Part shown: one piece after another, positions 54,578-63,814 of the stretch
Numbering within the stretch: the first letter of the stretch is position 1
Layout: every line of letters begins with the position of its first letter
NCBI GenBank assembly: GCA_900291925.1
Contig: UWYS01000021.1
Coordinates: forward strand, 392,085 to 456,084
DNA from: Thecaphora thlaspeos
Lineage: Eukaryota > Basidiomycota > Ustilaginomycetes > Urocystidales > Glomosporiaceae
Direction: 5' to 3'
DNA: 64,000 bases
Notes under the pieces: model-generated
What the model was told of the DNA's origin: nothing
Database searches by the model: none
What the model saw: only the letters and a program-made list of their open reading frames with translations
Position numbers and translations under genes: made by a program

Positions 54578-55614
54578 GCCCCCAGCAGGTTGCAACTAAC
54601 ACATCTCCCTGGGAACCTGTCCTCCCTGCAAAGCTGGCAGATTTCTTATCCACCTCCCTTTTCTACCACCATCTCCTCACCACCATGGCACACCATCTCT
54701 TGTGTTGATGACCACACCCAAAAGGCAATACACTATGTTTCAAGTACAACTACATGCAATGCACAACTAGTCCAGCTTGTCAAGTCCTCCACAGCCACCA
54801 TAGGGGTCACAGAAGATCAGGGGGACATTGTAGGCCTCAGGACTGCTTGGCCCAGGCAGGGAGGGATCCAGTGCAAGTGAGTTGGTCATTGTGGGTGGCT
54901 TGGCAGTCTCAATGGGTAGTGAGCCGCTCTCCCATGGCCCTGCCAATCATCTGGTCCTTGCAGATGTAGCGGCAAGTCACCTGGCTTGGTGATGGTCTTG
55001 AGCAGTGAGGCACTGTGACACTTCTTCTCATTGGCAAGCTCAGCCGCATGATGCCAAGTCTCGGCTGCCTTGAGCAGCTTGCACCGGACAAGGCTGCCCT
55101 TTCTCTTGTCTGTGCTGCCCTGCAGTTTGCACAGGAGGTGTTCAAAGGGCAGGGAAGCAGACTGGCACAATCCAAAGCACCCAGCACTTGTTGCAGAAGT
55201 CGAGATCTTCTTTTCTGCTGGCACAACAACCTTTTGCCTCCCAGAGAAGCCCATGATCATGCCTGTCTTGTCCATGTTGTACAGCTGGTCCCATGCAATG
55301 TTATACTCCTTGATGGTGTAGGTGAAGATGTTGTAGGTGGCAAGGTTGTCAAGCTTTGCTGCCTCTTTGCAGATGGCTTAGTGATGTGATGGTAGGACTG
55401 TGTGGTGTGGCATGATGGCAGAAGAGCAGTGAAGATCACTTTGGCAATGGTGGAGTCAGAGAGAGGAAATAACAATACAGGAGGAGATGGTCATTGACAA
55501 GAGAGATGGTGTGCCATGATGGTGAGGAGATGGTGGTAGGAAAGGGAGGTGGATAAGAAATCTGCCAGCTTCTCAGGGAGACGCGTCAATGGTTAGTTGT
55601 ACCCTGCTGGGGGC
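54578..55614 (-). mobile_element. 1.04 kb TIR element, pogo/Tc1-like remnant
   Basis: Long terminal inverted repeats (54578-54711 and 55488-55614, about 130 bases each) begin GCCCCCAGCAGG. They include the stretch reading GATGGTGGTAGGAAAGGGAGG on the right arm. The interior (54712-55487) encodes on the minus strand a transposase fragment with YNMDKTGMIMGFSGRQKVVVPAEKK. That resembles the block around the first catalytic Asp of DDE_1/pogo-type transposases. At 1.04 kb it is too short for a full transposase gene, so it is an internally deleted copy. No target-site duplication is obvious. A second partial copy lies at 1-235. Its right end is 435 bases upstream of the ATG of the P-loop NTPase gene. 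Confidence 0.75.
54712..55400 (-). pseudogene. Decayed DDE_1-type transposase fragment
   Basis: The reading on the minus strand from about 55390 gives KEAAKLDNLATYNIFTYTI then NIAWDQLYNMDKTGMIMG and GRQKVVVPAEKK. It continues with a Cys/Ser/His-containing segment to 54886. The first acidic catalytic residue is the Asp of NMDKTG. The later catalytic residues are missing or unreadable and there is no good start codon. It cannot encode an active enzyme. The call rests on motif resemblance. Confidence 0.6.
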
Positions 55615-56049
55615 TTCTCCCTTTCTCGACCATTTCAGTCCCGTCTTCGCGCGCACACCCTCAGCGACGCCACAGCTCTCTCACCACCATTACCGTCACC
55701 CTCGCCAACCACCATTGTCGTCAGCTCTACCATCGCCCCCACCACTGTCGCCTCCACCAGTCCACCCTCCGTCGATCCTGCCATCCACTCTTCCCATCCC
55801 GCGCAACAGTACACACCTCCGCTTGTCGCGTCTTTCCCAATCGACGCAGTCTCGATCCTGGCCTCAATCTCTGACTCCCTCGCTCCGTCCGGTCCAGCCT
55901 AGCGCTGCTCCTGCCAGCAGCCGGCGCCGGCTGCACACCCATCGTGGCCCCCTTTGTCTCATCGCTCTCCTCGTCCCTTCATCCCCTCATCTCCTCGGGT
56001 CCTACTCTCACCTGGTTCTTGTCCCTTTGCGCCGATCCTATCTCCAGTC
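55615..56049. promoter_or_regulatory. Upstream region of P-loop NTPase gene
   Basis: C-rich, CpG-normal DNA between the transposon end and the ATG at 56050. It presumably contains the promoter and leader. Open frames here are Ser/Pro/His-rich and not convincing. Confidence 0.4.
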
Positions 56050-59000
56050 ATGTCGTCTGCCTCGTCAGACGGCTCGGCCCCGTCAACTCGGTCGCAATCT
56101 CCGCCCAGCCGCTCTCGCAATCTGATGGCCTTCTGCCAGTCGCACGGAATCGCTATCGGAGAGCTCCGCATTGCCATGCTGCGTGGGTCGTTGCAAGACG
56201 AGCCCGTCGATGAGCTGTCCGCCCAAATGGTCCTTCCCTTCGTCTTGAAGTTCTGCGCGGGCCTCAAGCCGAAGCTCAACCATCCCGACTTTCCCACGGG
56301 TATCAAGCGGCGAGTCTTCCGCGAGGACAGCAGCAAGCCTGGCAGCTATACTACAGCCCCAACAATCGACCTCGTCGCATTCAGGGAGCTATGCACCAGG
56401 ACCGCACGTCAGTTCCAGGTAGGCTCCGACGGAGACTTTGACTTTTACGGTGTCATGGACGCACTGCTGCGCTCTGCTTTCAAGCGTAAGTCTATGTCTG
56501 GGCCACTCATGCTCGGCATACCGGACCTCAACGGCCTGCTTTTGTCTATCACCAAACGGCCTTGCCGCTGACCTTTCTCTCGCCTTCTCTATTCGCTTGC
56601 CTGGGCCGCCTGGCTGCCGATTCACCTCTCAGCGCCTTCGCCGGTCTCGCCAATCCTCAACACGCCCGAGGTGCAGTAAGTAGAGTAGTGATAGCATTTG
56701 CATGGCTGCCCGAGTTGAGCTCTTTCTTGCTCGTCCCGGCCCCCTGATCTCGGCCGCCCTCTTACCCTCCGCCACCCCCCCCTTCTTGCCACCCTTGCCA
56801 CCTCTTTCCCCCCTGTTACCCCACCCTCCCTTCTTTCTCCCTTTCTCAGAGATGGCTACGACAGGTTCGCCCGAGTCTTTTCCAGCGAATACATTGGCAA
56901 CGCCCACTTGCGCCTGAATGGCCGCATACTACACGACTACAGGCGCAGGTATGAAAGGGGATCCGTCTATGGCCGCACCGTGCCCATCATCCAGTCGTCT
57001 GGTACGGGCAAGACTCGCATGGTGCGTGTTCGACTGAAAATGGCAGGGATCATACGCTGATTCTTGTTAGCTGTTGATACTGACCCCCTCATCCCGGCGT
57101 CTTGCCATGTCTGCATGTTCTGGCATGCAAATGCTGCTCAGGTATACGAGTTGAGCGCAGTATGGCCGACCTTGATCTTGCACCTACGCCGCCGTCCGGA
57201 TGACCCGGACGCTGGATTCCCGACCGCGGACGAGCCCGTCGTCACTTTCTTCCGAGACCACGCCGCGAGCTTTGGCGGCCCGAACCTCGCTATGGTCGCA
57301 TTCCTCACTGCTTGGTTCACCGTCGCCGCGGAGAACGTCAGGTCCCGAGCCGGATCGATCAGCTCGATGGCCGAGATATTCAGACCGTGGTGGTATCCTC
57401 TTGCAGCCGTCGACATCCAGCACTCCTCGCGCTCAGCACTCTTCGAGGAAGTCTCTGAAAGGGCATTGGCTTTCGGCAAGACTTGCCCAACCATGATGAG
57501 GCAGGCCCAACAGCTGCTCAACGAGGCCGACGAGGCTGCCAAGCTGATCCTGTCGATGCTTGTACCCGCAATGGAGGAGCTCACAGACGCGCTTGTCACC
57601 CTCGGGCCCGTGCAGCGGAGCCTCAAGGCTTTATCCAGCGGACACCGCGGCATTGCATACGTTGCGATCGACGAGTTCGGACTTCTCGACGAATTTCCCC
57701 TTGCCGGCATGGTTCCGGCCCTGCGCCGGTGCTTTGCGGAGATATCCAATCGCCAGAGCAAGGGCAAGAGCCATCGACTAGAATTTTGGTTCCTCCTCCT
57801 GGATACCAATAGCGCTATTGATCGAGCGCGGCCCCCGCAGGAACTAGAGAGATCGCAACGAGCCGCGACCGAGACGCGTCTACCGGCGTGGACGGATGTT
57901 CCCCTCGATGTTCTTGTTCTTGAGGCCCGTCCCCTCCGCTGCCCCAACGATGCCCTTTCGCTCGGATACCTCAAATTGTTCGGTCGCCCTCTGTGGAACG
58001 CGTCAAAGGACAGATCCGTGGTTGACGCGGCCATCACCAAGCTTGCGATGAAGCCGTTGGGTTCCGCCAATGCCAATCTGGACAGCGCGGATGTGGTAGT
58101 CAGCCTGCTTTCGCAAAGATGCTGCCTAGAGCTGCTCCCACTTCGCTCTAACACGTCCGCAGCAAAGATGGCCGTCACCGCCGTACAAAGTCACATGCGC
58201 TTCCTCGTCGACATTAACAGCAACGGCATCTGTAACACGGCGGTGCCGAGCGAGCCGCTGCTTGCTATCGCGGCTTGGAAGGTGATGACGCAGGGGCCAG
58301 GCTTCTACAGCAAGGTTCTCAACACTTTTTACCGCGACCTTCTACCCCTCGGGAATGAGCTCGGCCTTCGCGGATCGATCGGCGAGTTCCTTGCTCGTCT
58401 CCTGCTCACCATGGGCCGAGACGCTGCGTACGGGGCAGCCAAGGCAAGCTCCGATGCCGCATTTGAGAGCCTGACGGCCATCTCCCTGACAAGTTTCCTC
58501 AACGGCATGGTGGGCCCGGAAATGTTCGCGCCGATCTCGTCGCATGCGGTCATCAAGGACCTGCCGACGGCGTGGATGTCTTTCACCCACATTGTTGCTC
58601 TCGACGACCCGCTGACCGCCACGCGGCCGCCGTTCCTGTGGAACTTGTGGAAGCGAGGGGCGGCTCTTCAATGCTGTCACAGCCAGCTCGGGGTGGATGG
58701 CCTGATCCCGGTCTTTGTTGGCGACAACACCGATCTCACCTTTGCCGACCACCGCAGAGGCAGCAGGGACGGTGAAGAGGAGATGAGCAGCGAACAGGCC
58801 GGCGGTGATGATGGCATGGAAGCGTACATGGAGGAACGCATGAGCTTCATTGCGTGGCAGGTCAAGTACCGGGAACGTCCCACATATAAGTTGGAGCACC
58901 TCCACGGGCCATCGATCCATCCGGACAACGTTGACAAGCACTGGCAAGCATCGTCTCTCCTTACGCTGGTCTTCGAGATTGGCACCGAGTCACGCTTCTC

Positions 59001-59313
59001 GAACAACGAGCTCTTTTCGCTGAGCAAAGAGCCCTGCTCTGCACCATTCTGCCATGTCCCCGGCCCAACGCCGGTCCTGAGGCTCCGTGGCGCGACGGCG
59101 CAGACGTTCGGCTGCATCTCGACCCTCGGCGTCGCGCAGGACTTTGCCAAGCTGACGACGGCGCGGCAAGCCCCTGCGACAGAGACGCGCCCGCTCATGC
59201 CGATCAAGCAAACCTGGCCAAGGCCCGAAGATACCAGCCACAAGCCCCCTTTTGCCATCGTCGATCAGGCGGCTATCGATGCCGCCGCACCAGCTCCCAT
59301 GGACGAAGACTAG
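56050..59313 (+). CDS. Subtelomeric P-loop NTPase, Crinkler/RHS-like
   Basis: Four exons (56050-56485, 56633-56675, 56850-57021, 57142-59313) splice in frame to 940 aa. Residues 1-145 are an unrecognised N-terminal region opening with a Ser-rich tail and NLMAFCQSHGIAIGELRIAMLRG. A small exon supplies a Pro-rich linker. Exon 3 reads DGYDRFARVFSSEYIGNAHLRLNGRI-type sequence and ends at the P-loop, VPIIQSSGTGKTRM (204-217). Exon 4 continues VYELSAVWPTLILHLR. A Walker-B-like strand is VAIDEFGLLDE (391-401), followed by EFWFLLLDT. The SSGxGK(S/T)R P-loop and its context resemble the NTPase module of Crinkler/RHS-type proteins and related expanded NTPase families of basidiomycetes. That family call is inference. 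The C-terminal ~400 residues are unassigned, and a nuclease-like effector domain is not evident. It sits between two decayed repeat islands, yet is intact and CpG-normal. Confidence 0.7.
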
Positions 59314-60801
59314 CCGACACCCGCGAGCGTCCGAGGACCTGTAGGCAGCAACAACAAAGAATCGGCATCCCCAACCCCTCATCGACTCCCAACGCCTCTA
59401 TACCCCATTCATATTGTCGATGCCATGACGACAACCGCTCGATAAAAGTCCCCACCCAAAGACTGAGCCGAGATACCCATCAATCAGCAAACCATGCCCC
59501 GCTCCCTCCCCCTTTCTCCCTCCACGACCCGCCCTCAACCCCACCCTCTCTAAAACCGCTCCGCCCTCCATACCGTCAAATTCCATCGGCTTTCAGCGTA
59601 AGAGCAACAACGTCCATCCTCGTCTTCTCCCCCCCCCCCCCCCCAACCCCTTGCAGAGAAACGACGTCGTCATTCCAATCCAATCCAATAGTCGACCCTG
59701 CAAACCCGTTTGCACATCTCACCCAAGCGCAAATGTACCTCCCCCTCGCTACGTTGCGACATCTCACAACATGACCCGTCCACACTTGCCACCCGTAACA
59801 ATTGTGAATGAATCCATCGTCCACGTCCAGTTGTGAATGAACCCATCGTCCTCGTACAGACACGATACCAAACCGAACCGAACCGAACCAAACTGAGCTG
59901 TCGTCTGCACAGAGACGGCCTGACTCGCCCGTCAGAGTCGCCGGCGAGGAGCGTAGCCGCAGCTCGCGTGACTTTAGCCGCTCCGAGGACCCCCTCTCCG
60001 CTTGCACTTCTTTCAGCCAGTCAGTCGAGAAGATTTTGAGGTACACCAACAACGCTTCGATTCAGCGGTAGTCGAGGTTAATAGATAGCGGCGCAGGGAA
60101 GGCTAGGATACAGGGCCGCATCAACAAGGTAGAAATACAGCTGGCGCCAAAGCACCTAGAGCGGCTCAATGCTTGATGCGAGAAGGCTCAGTGCGGGCTT
60201 GGGACAGAGAGACTAGGATGGAGAGCGAGGCAGGCGAAGGAAGGCGGACAAGTAAACGGCGAGAGAACCCTGGAACCGAGCCGTTGGCGGCGGTGCACTG
60301 CGGCGGCCGTCTGGAAGGAACAAACGGGTTGAGATGATCGTGACCGAGTTGAGCCGATCGGTCCTTAACAGAGCCGGCCCACAGTGATTGCCAGGAGTGG
60401 ACAGGTCGGTTTATCTGAACTCACCGAGATCGACCTCGATCCCATCCGCTTATGCGGCAGCGTCGATGTTGCGCGCGCACAATAATCAATCGCCTAGGCC
60501 TTCGTGTCGTCAGGCGTCTGTCGATGGGAGGATGGGGTCGAAAAAATAGGAAATAAAAAGGACACACGAGGACCACGAGATCCAAAGTAAGCCCGGGGCA
60601 CTGTAAAGACACAAGCCATTGGCTCACCTCGCCCTGCCGCCTTCATCGTCCTCGTTGTCTCCCTGGGCATCGCCGATCCAGTCGCGCACGCAAGTTGAGG
60701 CCGGCGACGCTGCCGCCGCCTGCCCGACGAGTCTCTGCGTCCGTCACCGTCGTCGTCGTCGTGACTGTGCGTGACCTCAGGTGCCGTCGCTTCCGCCTGC
60801 C
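59314..60801. other. Intergenic region with poly-C run
   Basis: About 1.5 kb with no supported gene. It includes a run of about 15 C at 59630-59645 and a short duplicated stretch (GTGAATGAA...CCATCGTCC near 59803 and 59834). It forms the 3' flanks of the NTPase (+) and secreted protein (-) genes. Confidence 0.45.
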
Positions 60802-61611
60802 TTACAACTTCAGCGGCATTCCGACTGCGGCTCGCCGCTTCCATAGCGACGCGGCCAGCAAAGCTGCCGAGTCGTCGCCGTCACGCTTCGAGACACTCAC
60901 CTCGGACCCGTCCTGTGCCGTGGCGGCGTCGGCGGCGTCGCCATTGCTGGCGCCGCGCCAGCCCCACTCGCGCCAGCACCAGCCGTTGCGGCACATGCAG
61001 CGACAAGGGCCCCAAGAACTGCAGCGGCAGAGCGAGTTGCCAGACCAGCTCTGGCGCTTCTCGAGGGACGAGTCACCGTCGTTTGCGGCCGAGGTACCCA
61101 CATCGCGTCGCTCCGGCTCAGCCTCCATCTCCTCGTCGGCGAGGCTGCGGTGGTGGTGGTGGCGATGGCCGTGGCGGTCTCCGTAGTAGCCAGCATAGCC
61201 GCTTTGGTCCCAGTCGCCTCCGCGGTAGCTGACGTCGGTCTCGGCGCGCTTGCCGTGCCCGCGACCGCCGCCGTCGTCGTCGCGGTCGCGGTCGCGGTAA
61301 GAGCGGCCGCGGTCATCGCGATCGCATTCGTTCCAGCGGTTGCAGCGGCAGAAACGGTCCCACGAGTTGCACCAGTGGCGGTTCCACCTGTGGCGGCGGC
61401 GGTCCCAGCACCAATTGAAGTAGACGAGCTGGTCCGAGGCCGGCTCTTCGGTCACGGCTGCGACCGGCTCGTTGGCCGCGTCATCTCGCTGGATGAGAGG
61501 AGCAGCAGCGCCGGTGACGTCGACGGGGGCCGAGTTGGGCGCGGCGACGACAACGCCCAGGAGCGACAGGGCAGAGACGGCGGCGAGGACGGCGAGGCGA
61601 AGAACGCGCAT
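60802..61611 (-). CDS. Secreted Cys/Trp-rich protein with Kex2 sites
   Basis: A single-exon frame of 269 aa from the ATG at 61611. Residues 1-24 form a clear signal peptide (MRVLRLAVLAAVSALSLLGVVVAA). Two modules dense in Cys and Trp follow. Residues 65-98 have C68, C81, C88, C90, C96 and six Trp. Residues 188-219 have C195, C197, C203, C205, C207, C212 and six Trp. Both contain CRCxxW and a WCW motif, in opposite order. Dibasic sites at 121-122 (GKR), 185-186 (EKR), 242-243 (SKR) and 258-260 (KRR) would let Kex2 cut the chain into peptides. Between the modules are Asp/Arg-rich and Gly/Tyr/His-rich stretches. I do not recognise a family. A candidate effector, antimicrobial or structural wall peptide precursor is inference from layout. 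The strand is supported by the signal peptide and an upstream TATA box. Confidence 0.75.
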   Translation of the reverse strand: MRVLRLAVLAAVSALSLLGVVVAAPNSAPVDVTGAAAPLIQRDDAANEPVAAVTEEPASDQLVYFNWCWDRRRHRWNRHWCNSWDRFCRCNRWNECDRDDRGRSYRDRDRDDDGGGRGHGKRAETDVSYRGGDWDQSGYAGYYGDRHGHRHHHHRSLADEEMEAEPERRDVGTSAANDGDSSLEKRQSWSGNSLCRCSSWGPCRCMCRNGWCWREWGWRGASNGDAADAATAQDGSEVSVSKRDGDDSAALLAASLWKRRAAVGMPLKL

Positions 61612-61878
61612 GGTGACGGCCGTCGGTGGTCGGCAGTGGGCGGGGAGAAGCGTGTACGTGTGCGTGCGTGTGCGTGCTGGTGTCGCTCGGGGGGAAGATT
61701 AAAGTGAGAGGGGGAGAGAGGGACGGAGTGACGAGGAGGATCGCGAAAAAAGGTCAAAGTCGAAGTCGAAGTTGAGGTCGAGGTGAAAGGGTGGGTCGGT
61801 GGTGGTGAGGGCGAGCTCTGACGAGAAAGATGATGTGGATGGAAGGGGGAGGAGGGAGATGAAGGGCGCGAGCTCCCT

Positions 61879-61891
61879 CTATATATATATA
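61879..61891 (-). promoter_or_regulatory. TATA box of secreted protein gene
   Basis: A TATATATATATA run about 270 bases upstream of the ATG at 61611, preceded on the minus strand by GGGT and followed by GAGGGAG. It is the clearest TATA box near a gene in this window. Confidence 0.5.
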
Positions 61892-62449
61892 CCCGTTGAC
61901 CTCTCCGTAGTCCTCGTCCTCGTCCTCGAGGGGACGCACCCTCGAGCCGTCAGCCCGTCCTTCGCTCTATCTAGCTGCAGCGCGCGGCGACTTGTCCCGC
62001 CGCCCTAGCCTGCTTCGGTCCGAGAGGAAAGGCAGCAGCAGTCAGTTGGCCACAAGAAGGTCCTTCTCTCTTCCTATGGCGGCGGCGACCGTGACGACGC
62101 CAATAAAATGTGGCGTGTTGGGCCGTTGGGCCGTTGCTTTCTCCCGCCGAAACGAACGATGGATCGCGGCGACTTGTGGTGGAGTCGTGGAGATGGACGA
62201 GATTGCCTCTTGGCCTCGATCGCTGGAACGGTCGAGCGGCCCGCTTGGGCCTGCCTGGCAGCCTGCCTGCGCGCCAGCTGACTGAGAGGCTCATGGTCGA
62301 TGAGCACTTGCCTCCAGCCTGGATAGGAGCGACGAGGCAGTCGAGCGTTGCGGCGTCTATGGAGGAGGTAGGCAGGCGTTGGGAGGAGGAGCGACCGCAA
62401 CGCGTGCGCACTGCTGACTAGTAGCGATTGCCTGGGGTGCGCTGAGTCG

Positions 62450-62482
62450 GGCGGGCGAGGCGGGCGAGGCGGGCGAGGCGGA
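62450..62482. repeat. GGCGGGCGA tandem repeat
   Basis: Three to four copies of a 9-base unit in the gene-free border before the telomeric element. Confidence 0.8.
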
Positions 62483-62694
62483 CGGTGGGTGGCGCATGAA
62501 CGCCCCTTGAACGCCAGCGGTTTTTCCAAGGAAAGAGGCAACACGTCTCCCGGGTCGTCGGCTGGCTAGCGATGCATCCTATGTCGACCGAGAGAAGAGC
62601 GCAAGAGGCCGAGGTGGGGGGGCGGGGGGGGGCGCGAGCGAGCTTGCCCACGGCGCGGCTAAAAGCTCTCGGTGGCGGCAGGTTCCGTTGGGCG

Positions 62695-63333
62695 GCATGC
62701 AAGGCAAAGCAGTTTCTGTGTGCAATTCTGTGCAGGCCATTGGAGAGGTACAAACAAGTGAGCTGCATGAAGATGATGGATGCCAGAGGGAAAGAGAGAG
62801 GAAAAGTGACAAGGCAGGGAAAAGGCCACATCCATGCAGACCAAGTCTGACTGTACACAACAATTTGAAGCAGAACCTGCCTTGCATTTGCCAGACTCAT
62901 GGCGAGTTTTGTGAATGCATGGCAAAGTTGTGCTCAGTCCCATGTCTTGGCCAGCTTCACTGTCAACATCAGGGACTGGTTGGATTGGGCTTTCAACTCA
63001 AACAACAGCTGAGCAATGGCCAAACCAAGCCAAGCTGGGCATGTTGAAGGATGTTACAGCCAGCCAGCAGCTTACTCATAGGCTAGCAAGTTGCTTGTCA
63101 GGACACAGGGACTTACTCACTACATGACCAAGTTGCTGGGGAACAACTGGTGTGGGGAGGCTGCAAAGACCACTACATGTGGTGGACAAATGGTGCAACC
63201 AGAGCTGGATGCAGGGCAAGCATTGGGGAAAGCCATTGGGGCTAGGTACACCCAGTTGGTGTGCCAGGTGTTTCAGGATGTGTGGAGGAAGGGTTATTGT
63301 TACAGGGTGCAACCTCTAGGCAGCAGGATATGA
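62695..63333 (+). pseudogene. Subtelomeric ORF 3' end, copy B (CpG-depleted)
   Basis: The frame ending at 63333 reads GARYTQLVCQVFQDVWRKGYCYRVQPLGSRI then TGA, homologous to the minus-strand tail at 53060-52783. Reading the same frame back to about 62700 gives protein-like sequence (ARLMASFVNAWQSCAQSHVLASF, IRDWLDWAF) broken by several stops. Three of these are TGA, which CGA codons would yield by C-to-T change. Only one CpG (62904) remains between 62700 and the telomere. The gene is dead. The ancestral product is unknown; a telomere-linked helicase is possible, but no helicase motif can be seen. Confidence 0.6.
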
Positions 63334-63814
63334 AGGCAAGGTGGCTGCTTGTATATATAGCTAGGCAGCCATATGGATGGGGAGTGGATCTGGTGTAACA
63401 GCAGTGGCTATTAGGTGCAGCAACTTGCCTGGCTGGGAAGAAGCCTACAGGCCTACTTGCACCCTGCTGAGGAAGTTGCTCTTGCTTGAGGGCTGTTGCC
63501 ACTTTGATGCCCATGTCAGAGGGCAGAGCAACACTTGGTGGCAGTTGGGTTAAGATGGCAATGCTTGTGGGCACCATTGGCAAGCATGTCATGTATGTGG
63601 GTAAGATGGTGGGGTTTGTGTCAATGTTGCAATGTATGTTGATGGTTATGGCAATGGTAGCAATGCATTGTCAGGCTCTCCACTAGCAATGTGGCAAGCT
63701 TGTAACAACTGTGTATTGACTAGACTGGATGCCAGATCCAGTCCCCATCTGTAGAGCAGCTTAGCTATATATACAACTGGCCACCTTGCCTTCATATCCT
63801 GTTGCCTGGAGATT
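63334..63814. repeat. Subtelomeric element, telomere-proximal inverted copy
   Basis: The first ~70 bases (from 63327, GATATGAAGGCAAGGTGG...) are inverted against 63765-63814, so the segment forms a ~400-base-spaced inverted repeat. The right arm on the minus strand again encodes the ORF end (SPGNRI then TGA at 63794-63792), cut off by telomere repeats straight after the serine codon. The part 63490-63814 matches copy A at 52469-52798. No CpG is present. Confidence 0.8.

Larger units (their letters stand above)
61612..62690. other. Promoter of secreted gene and subtelomere border
   Basis: Upstream region of the secreted protein gene. It has a TATA run at about 61880 and, near 62448-62482, a GGCGGGCGA tandem repeat of four units. 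No gene is supported. At about 62695 base composition switches abruptly to CpG-free DNA. Confidence 0.5.

Noticed and set aside
60695..61707. Plus-strand Val/Ala-rich frames over the secreted protein gene
   Set aside because: No signal or domain. The minus strand has an ATG, signal peptide, patterned Cys/Trp and an upstream TATA box.
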